Source of the DNA: Piliocolobus tephrosceles
Lineage: Eukaryota > Chordata > Mammalia > Primates > Cercopithecidae
Assembly: GCF_002776525.5 (NCBI RefSeq)
Contig: NC_045441.1
Span: 83,525,954-83,589,953, forward strand
Direction of reading: 5' to 3'
Length of the DNA stretch: 64,000 nucleotides
Shown: positions 59,191 to 64,000 of the stretch, in pieces
Layout of the letters: each line of letters begins with the position of its first letter
Numbering within the stretch: position 1 is the stretch's first letter
Translations under genes and position numbers: made by a program
The notes under the pieces: generated by a model
Seen by the model: the letters and a program-made list of their open reading frames with translations, nothing else
Databases searched by the model: none
Told to the model about the DNA's origin: nothing

Positions 59191-60069
59191 TGATTAATAT
59201 AGCTTGTCACATGTTTCATCGTCTGCATTACCTTATCAATCTGGAAAGTTAGGAAAGAGCCGACACATTTAGAAATTGAGCATGTGACTGTTCAGTATGT
59301 AACTGACATGGAATTGAGCATGTAATCTATCTGTTCTCCCCATTTGTCTGATACAAGGATTGGTAGTGGAGTGGGGGTGGAGGTGGGCTCCTAGTTCTTA
59401 TGCCCTGGCCACACAGCCTGAAGTCTGACACCAGACTACATCAGTGCTTCAGGCTCTGATGCCAAAAGGCTCCAGCATTCATCAGTAGACTTATTTGGGG
59501 CCTAAAACTGCAGTTCCTGCACACCCATTGCCACTTACCTTCTTAAAATGACAGTCTAAACTGAAGGGGGCTATAGGATTTTCCACCAACTTGTGAGCTC
59601 CTGGAAGGCAAAGACCCACAGTCCAGTGTACCACGGTCACTGTGAGGGATCTGTTGAGTGAGGGGAGGTTCTGGATGTCCCATTGCCAATGCCACAAGAA
59701 GGTATGAGAACAGAGCTACCCGGCAGCAGGAGTGGGCAGTAGTCTTCTGTTGGCTTGCTCTTCCATGACCCTTGTGAATTTTCACAGTCACTTGAACCCT
59801 CCTCTTCACTTCCCAAGACTCCTCTGGATTGTCTCTGGCCTAGGCAGCTGACCTGAGAAGACCCTTGCAGGCTCTTCCCCACCTGGGACTGGGTTTCAAT
59901 TCTGGCTCCCACACTCTTGATGTAGGGACCTGGGCAACCTTTCTTCTCTCATGGATCCTGGTTTCTTAACTACAATGTGGTCTATGAGTGCCCAGCCCAG
60001 TCAGGGAGCAATAAAATAAAGAAATACATAAAAAGAGAAAAACATAAAAATAAAAACAATAGAAAAGAG
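59191..60069 (+). other. Single-copy DNA with MIR and L2-like patches
   Basis: A MIR is recognisable at about 59885-60005 ('gggtttcaattctggctccc', 'gacctgggcaacctttcttc'). 'ttgtgagctcctggaaggca' near 59590 resembles L2. Nothing else is recognised. Confidence 0.5.
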
Positions 60070-60455
60070 CCAACTCTGCTGTTAATGTAGGGAAGATAGG
60101 ACAAACAGAACTACAAAGGCAAATGACAAGCTGGAAAAAAGAATTAGAACATTTACAATGGCAGACAAATTAGTAAGTTCATATAATGATTGTTAAACAA
60201 AAGTCCTGAGAAGCAATTGTTTTAGTCTGAGCTCCTGAACTGGACCCCAGAAGACCAAACCAAATTGATATGGAGTCACTCAAGCTAAATGCCACATAAT
60301 CAAACTGGAAAAGCAGATAAACCCCAAAATACCAATTTTTCTTTGAAAACAGGATATTCCAGGCTACATGAGTCAGCATAATGTGGAAGATTCCTCTGCT
60401 TTAGCTCTTACAAAAAACTAATCGGAAGTAACCTGACCTGACGATAACAAGTCAC
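60070..60455 (+). other. Possible old LTR fragment (left of Alu)
   Basis: Sequence such as 'gatatggagtcactcaagct' and, beyond the Alu (60766-60915), 'gcccagtgggaactctcatt' and 'cctgcaccaattcatgaatt' has the feel of an old LTR interrupted by an Alu. I cannot assign it to a family. Confidence 0.3.
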
Positions 60456-60762
60456 CTTTTTTTTTTTTTTTTTTTTTTTAAAGAAGGCGTCTTGCTCTGT
60501 CGCCCAGGCTGGAGTGCAGTGGTGCCATCTGGGCTCACTGCAACCTCCACCTCCCAGATTCAAGCAATTCTCTGCCTCAGTCTCCCAAGTAGCTGGGACT
60601 ACAGGCACATGCCGCCACGCCCGGCTAATTTTTTGTATTTTAGTAGAGATGGGGTTTCACTGTGTTGCCCAGGCTGGTCTTGAACTCCTGAGCTGAGGCA
60701 ATCCACCCACCTCAGCCTCCCAAAGTGCTAGGATTACAGGCATGAGCCACCACACCAGGCCA
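60456..60762 (-). mobile_element. Alu (AluS/J-like)
   Basis: Poly(T) of about 25, then a full reverse Alu ending 'gccaccacaccaggcc'. Moderate divergence. Confidence 0.95.
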
Positions 60763-63264
60763 GCTTTTTTTTTCTGTTGTTCTCCTCCCCTGTTCCCACC
60801 TTACAAAACCCACTGTTCTGCCATTGCCCAGTGGGAACTCTCATTCTATTTTGTAGAATGTACCTGCACCAATTCATGAATTTCAAATAAAAGTCAGCTA
60901 AATTTGTTGAAAAATAAACCAAAATATTATTAAATTATGCAGAGTTAATAATCTATCACTAAAGGGAACTTTCCAAAACTTTAGCCTTCAAAATCTCCAA
61001 AATAGTCAATCAAATATCTTTATTACAGAAAAAAATAGCATTTATGCAAGAAGCAAGAGATTTTGTATGGGTAATAAGTTCAGATGTAATGTAACAAATT
61101 TTGGAAATGTATGTTACTCATTATTATTTAGCATTCTCCATCTTTGAAATGGCAAACTTCATGTTAATATCAAAATATATTAACAGCTTCGTAGACCATT
61201 TTCATCTATTTTTCCACAAAAGCTATTGAGATAAATGTAATACACAAAGAAATACTGTTCAAGGTTAAGGAGAAAAAATGTGGGACAAGGATAAAATCTT
61301 TGTGTCACCAAGTTATATGGCTGATAGCAGCTAGAAAACTACTGTGCAGACCTTCTCATACTGATAGCCCAGAAATCTTTTGTGTATGACTAACTGCCTT
61401 GATAAACTGCAATTACATTTATAGCAAAAGGTCCTAGAGAGGAAAGGTATTGACCCAGAGAAAATGAAAAAATCCCAAGGCATTCTTTGAAGGCCATTTG
61501 TGGCCAAACTTAAATAATTACAGTGTGAGCCCAGCTCCTTTAAGCATATAGCTTTTGAATTCATTTGTGAAGCAACAAGTGCATGATGTAGGCTAATACC
61601 TTTTTAGTAAGAGTATAGCAAACAATGCAGTAAAAGTAAAATCAAACTGTAATACAGAAATATTACACTACTGCAAATTGCAAAGTCGGCTAGATAATAC
61701 TAAAGAGTTACTTTTCTTTTGCGATAATGGAGTTTATTGGTAGTCATTTAAACATTTAAATTAATGTTTATTTTTATCAAAGTTACACAGGTACATAGTC
61801 TCCAGAGTCAAATAGATATGTAAGGCTTATCATAAGAAACCATTTTCTGAATTCCTTCATCTGTTTCCCGATCTTGAAACAACCAAATTCAATCATTTCA
61901 GGTGATAATTCAGTATATAATTCTGATAACCTTTTATATATCTATATGTATTTATTGTAACAGTAAACATTAGTTTTCTGCATCAGAGGCAAACCTATTA
62001 TTTACTTACAGAATATCTTGCTTTCTTTCTTCACACCCCATTATTCACACACTAGTTGAAAAGAAGATGGAGAATGTCACTTGCACATCCAGGAGATCTG
62101 TATTACAGTAGAGGACCCCTGAAATTATGAAAATGGGCTATTATATAGGAGCTGTCATGTTCATTCCTCCTCTTCTCCAGAAAGAGAGAGAGCACAAGAG
62201 CATGCGTTTTTGGCAGGTTCAAGAAAAGATCTCTACTCTCAAATGTAAGCATTAGGCGCTGGGGGAAACAAGAATAAAAGAAAGGTTTTGTTACCCTGTT
62301 ACCCTTTGAGTGGGAGCAGATGACTTCACAATGAAGCAGACAAGTGGTTAGGGTGTAAAGAGCAAATGGAGAGGGCAGGGGAAAAAAAGACATTATCTTT
62401 ATCGCATGTCAATTTCCATTGTTCAGAAAGCCTTGACCATGCAGAAACATGAAAATATTCCTGATGTATTCAACATTTCTAAATGATAAATTTATTTTGT
62501 CACTTCTTAACTTTAAATTTTTTAGTCATTGTCTATTGACACCTCACTCTTTCACCCTCCACCCCAATTGCATACTCAGTGTATCATAATTTTTTAGCTC
62601 AGTATTCAAAATTTATATCATTATTGCCTTGTAAATGATATTCACTAATGAGGTATGTAAGAAACTATGACAATTTTTCATTATTGCTCAATAAATTTTT
62701 TCCTCAGAATTAATAATTTTCTTTTTTCCTTATTACTTCATATTCTATTTACTTATCACTAATTCATGCCCACACTTTCCCCTCAGTTGTGTGTAACTTC
62801 ACTTACTATATTAAAAGTCAAGATAGTTCATCCATTTCAATCTGAAGTACTCTTTTGAAGAATTATGACTTGCTTCTGTCACAGATGGCAGCTTGGTGGG
62901 CCTGAATCTATGGGCCTATAGCAGCCACCCTTGCTGTCTCACCTCATATTCTCTCACATCTCTGATTTCAGCTGTCGCTGGGGTAGAAGGCGCCCTGAGA
63001 TCTCAGACTAACTCCATCACCCCACCTCAAGTTCTCTTGGTAGGGCTTTCTACTCTCTGCCTCAACTACTCCAGAATGAGGCTGAGAAGTAAGGAAGAGC
63101 CAACAATTCAGTATTAATGTTGAACAATGGGGAAGGTAACCACTGGATTAATATTTCAGCCTCCTCTCTTACAAGGTAACAATTCTTGGGGTCATTACAG
63201 ATGCTTCTCACAGAGGTCCTCTCTAATTGAACCACAGTAGCTTACAATGTGAGACCAGCAGATG
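60763..63264. other. Single-copy AT-rich DNA, no gene seen
   Basis: After the possible LTR right part (to about 60915), I recognise no exon or clear repeat family across about 2.3 kb. Near 61765-61830, 'atcaaagttacacaggtaca' resembles an ancient interspersed repeat but is not assignable. Confidence 0.4.
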
Positions 63265-63925
63265 TATTCTTTTTAAATTTTTTTAAATTTGTTTCAATAG
63301 GTTTTTGGGGAACAGGTGGTGTTTGGTTACCTGAATAAGTTATTTAGTGATGATTTCTGAGATTTTGGTGCACCCATCACCCGAGCAGTGTACACTGTGC
63401 CCAATGTCTAGTCTTGTAACCCACAACCCCTTCCCACCCTTTCCCCCGAGTCCCCAAAGTCCATTGTATCATTCTTATGCCTTTGTGTCCTCATTGCACA
63501 CTTCTCACTTATGAGTGAGAACATACAATGTTTGGTTTTCCATTCCTGAGTTACTTCACTTGGAGTAATGGTCTCCAATTCCATCTAGGTTGATGTGAAT
63601 GACGTTATTTTGTTCCTTTTTATGGCTGAGCAGTATTCCATGGTAAATACATATATACCATATTTTCTTTACCCACTTGTTGATTGATGAGCATTTTGGC
63701 TGGTTCCATATTTTTGCAATTGCAAATTGTGTTGCTATAAACATGCATGAGAAAGTATTTTTTTTTTTTTTTTCATATAATGACTTATTTTCCTCTGGGT
63801 AGATACCCAGGAGTGGGATTGCTGGATCAAATGGTTGAACTACTTTTAGCTCTTTAAAGAATCTCCACACTGTTTTCTATGGTGGTATATTCCCACCATT
63901 AGTGTAAAAGTGTTCCCTTTCACAC
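63265..63925 (-). mobile_element. L1 3' end, minus strand
   Basis: The plus strand reads the reverse complement of an L1 tail: 'gaacaggtggtgtttggtta', 'tggtgcacccatcacccgag', 'tcacttatgagtgagaacat' and 'gatacccaggagtgggattg'. The minus-strand frame 63870-63556 is the decayed end of ORF2. A T run at about 63760-63774 is an internal expansion. The element continues past the gap as a repeated 47-bp stretch. Confidence 0.9.
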
Positions 63926-63935
63926 NNNNNNNNNN
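63926..63935. other. Assembly gap (10 N)
   Basis: Ten N flanked by identical 47-bp sequences at 63879-63925 and 63936-63982, so the gap is probably an unmerged contig overlap of negative true size. Confidence 0.95.
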
Positions 63936-63982
63936 ATGGTGGTATATTCCCACCATTAGTGTAAAAGTGTTCCCTTTCACAC

Positions 63983-64000
63983 CTGTAATCCCAGCACTTT
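63983..64000 (+). mobile_element. Start of a 5'-truncated Alu at the window edge
   Basis: 'ctgtaatcccagcacttt' is Alu sequence from about base 22 of the consensus. It abuts L1 sequence and is cut by the end of the window. Confidence 0.8.

Overview
This window is ordinary repeat-dense primate nuclear DNA, not microbial or viral. It is AT-rich, with sparse CpG outside 56.3-57.2 kb. It carries primate Alu elements of several ages, L1 copies of several ages, MaLR LTRs (MST/THE1 and MLT1 types), MIR/L2 remnants and microsatellites. The young L1 at 47.7-54.9 kb, the 135-bp L1 tail at 15.55 kb, and the AluY at 22.1 kb (with 'gagatccggccactgc') look most like Old World monkey lineages. I infer a cercopithecoid from remembered family features, not from a search. 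No intact protein-coding gene is supportable.

Layout. 0-19 kb: an old MER-like repeat (0.2-0.7), an old L1M split by a younger L1 tail and a MaLR LTR (3.9-7.1), L1 3' ends (8.8-9.15, 15.55), two Alus (10.3, 11.15), a minus-strand pair of exon-like blocks with good splice signals (14.0-14.57), a second MaLR LTR (16.1-16.5) and a possible decayed pseudogene (16.7-17.15). 18.76-28.61 kb: a nested stack. An L1M tail with an inverted 5' part was split by a nearly complete older primate L1 (L1PB/L1MA type). That L1 was itself invaded by an AluY, another Alu, and a roughly 690-bp polyadenylated retrocopy of a transcript made partly of MER2 and L1 sequence. 28.6-47.7 kb: a twin-primed L1, MLT1 LTRs, MIRs, a DNA transposon, ancient LINE debris, Alus, and a 280-bp direct repeat around 43.2/45.0 kb.

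47.7-54.9 kb: a full-length L1 with a perfect 15-bp target-site duplication, frame-broken ORFs, and a 919-bp insert copied from 31.4-32.3 kb of this same window. 55.1-64 kb: an ERV-type LTR with CCAAT and TATA boxes, a paired-class (DUX-like) homeobox remnant with a GC-rich tail, a MER-like repeat split by two adjacent Alus, a further Alu, and a minus-strand L1 tail. The last is followed by an assembly gap flanked by an identical 47-bp sequence on both sides.

The genes do not form a pathway. The window mainly records mobile-element insertion and local copy-and-insert events. The strongest unusual signals are the 919-bp templated duplication inside the L1, the repeat-derived retrocopy, the homeobox remnant, and the minus-strand exon-like pair. 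I did not find evidence of a novel functional system. Family names come from recognition of diagnostic sequence, so subfamily assignments are approximate.
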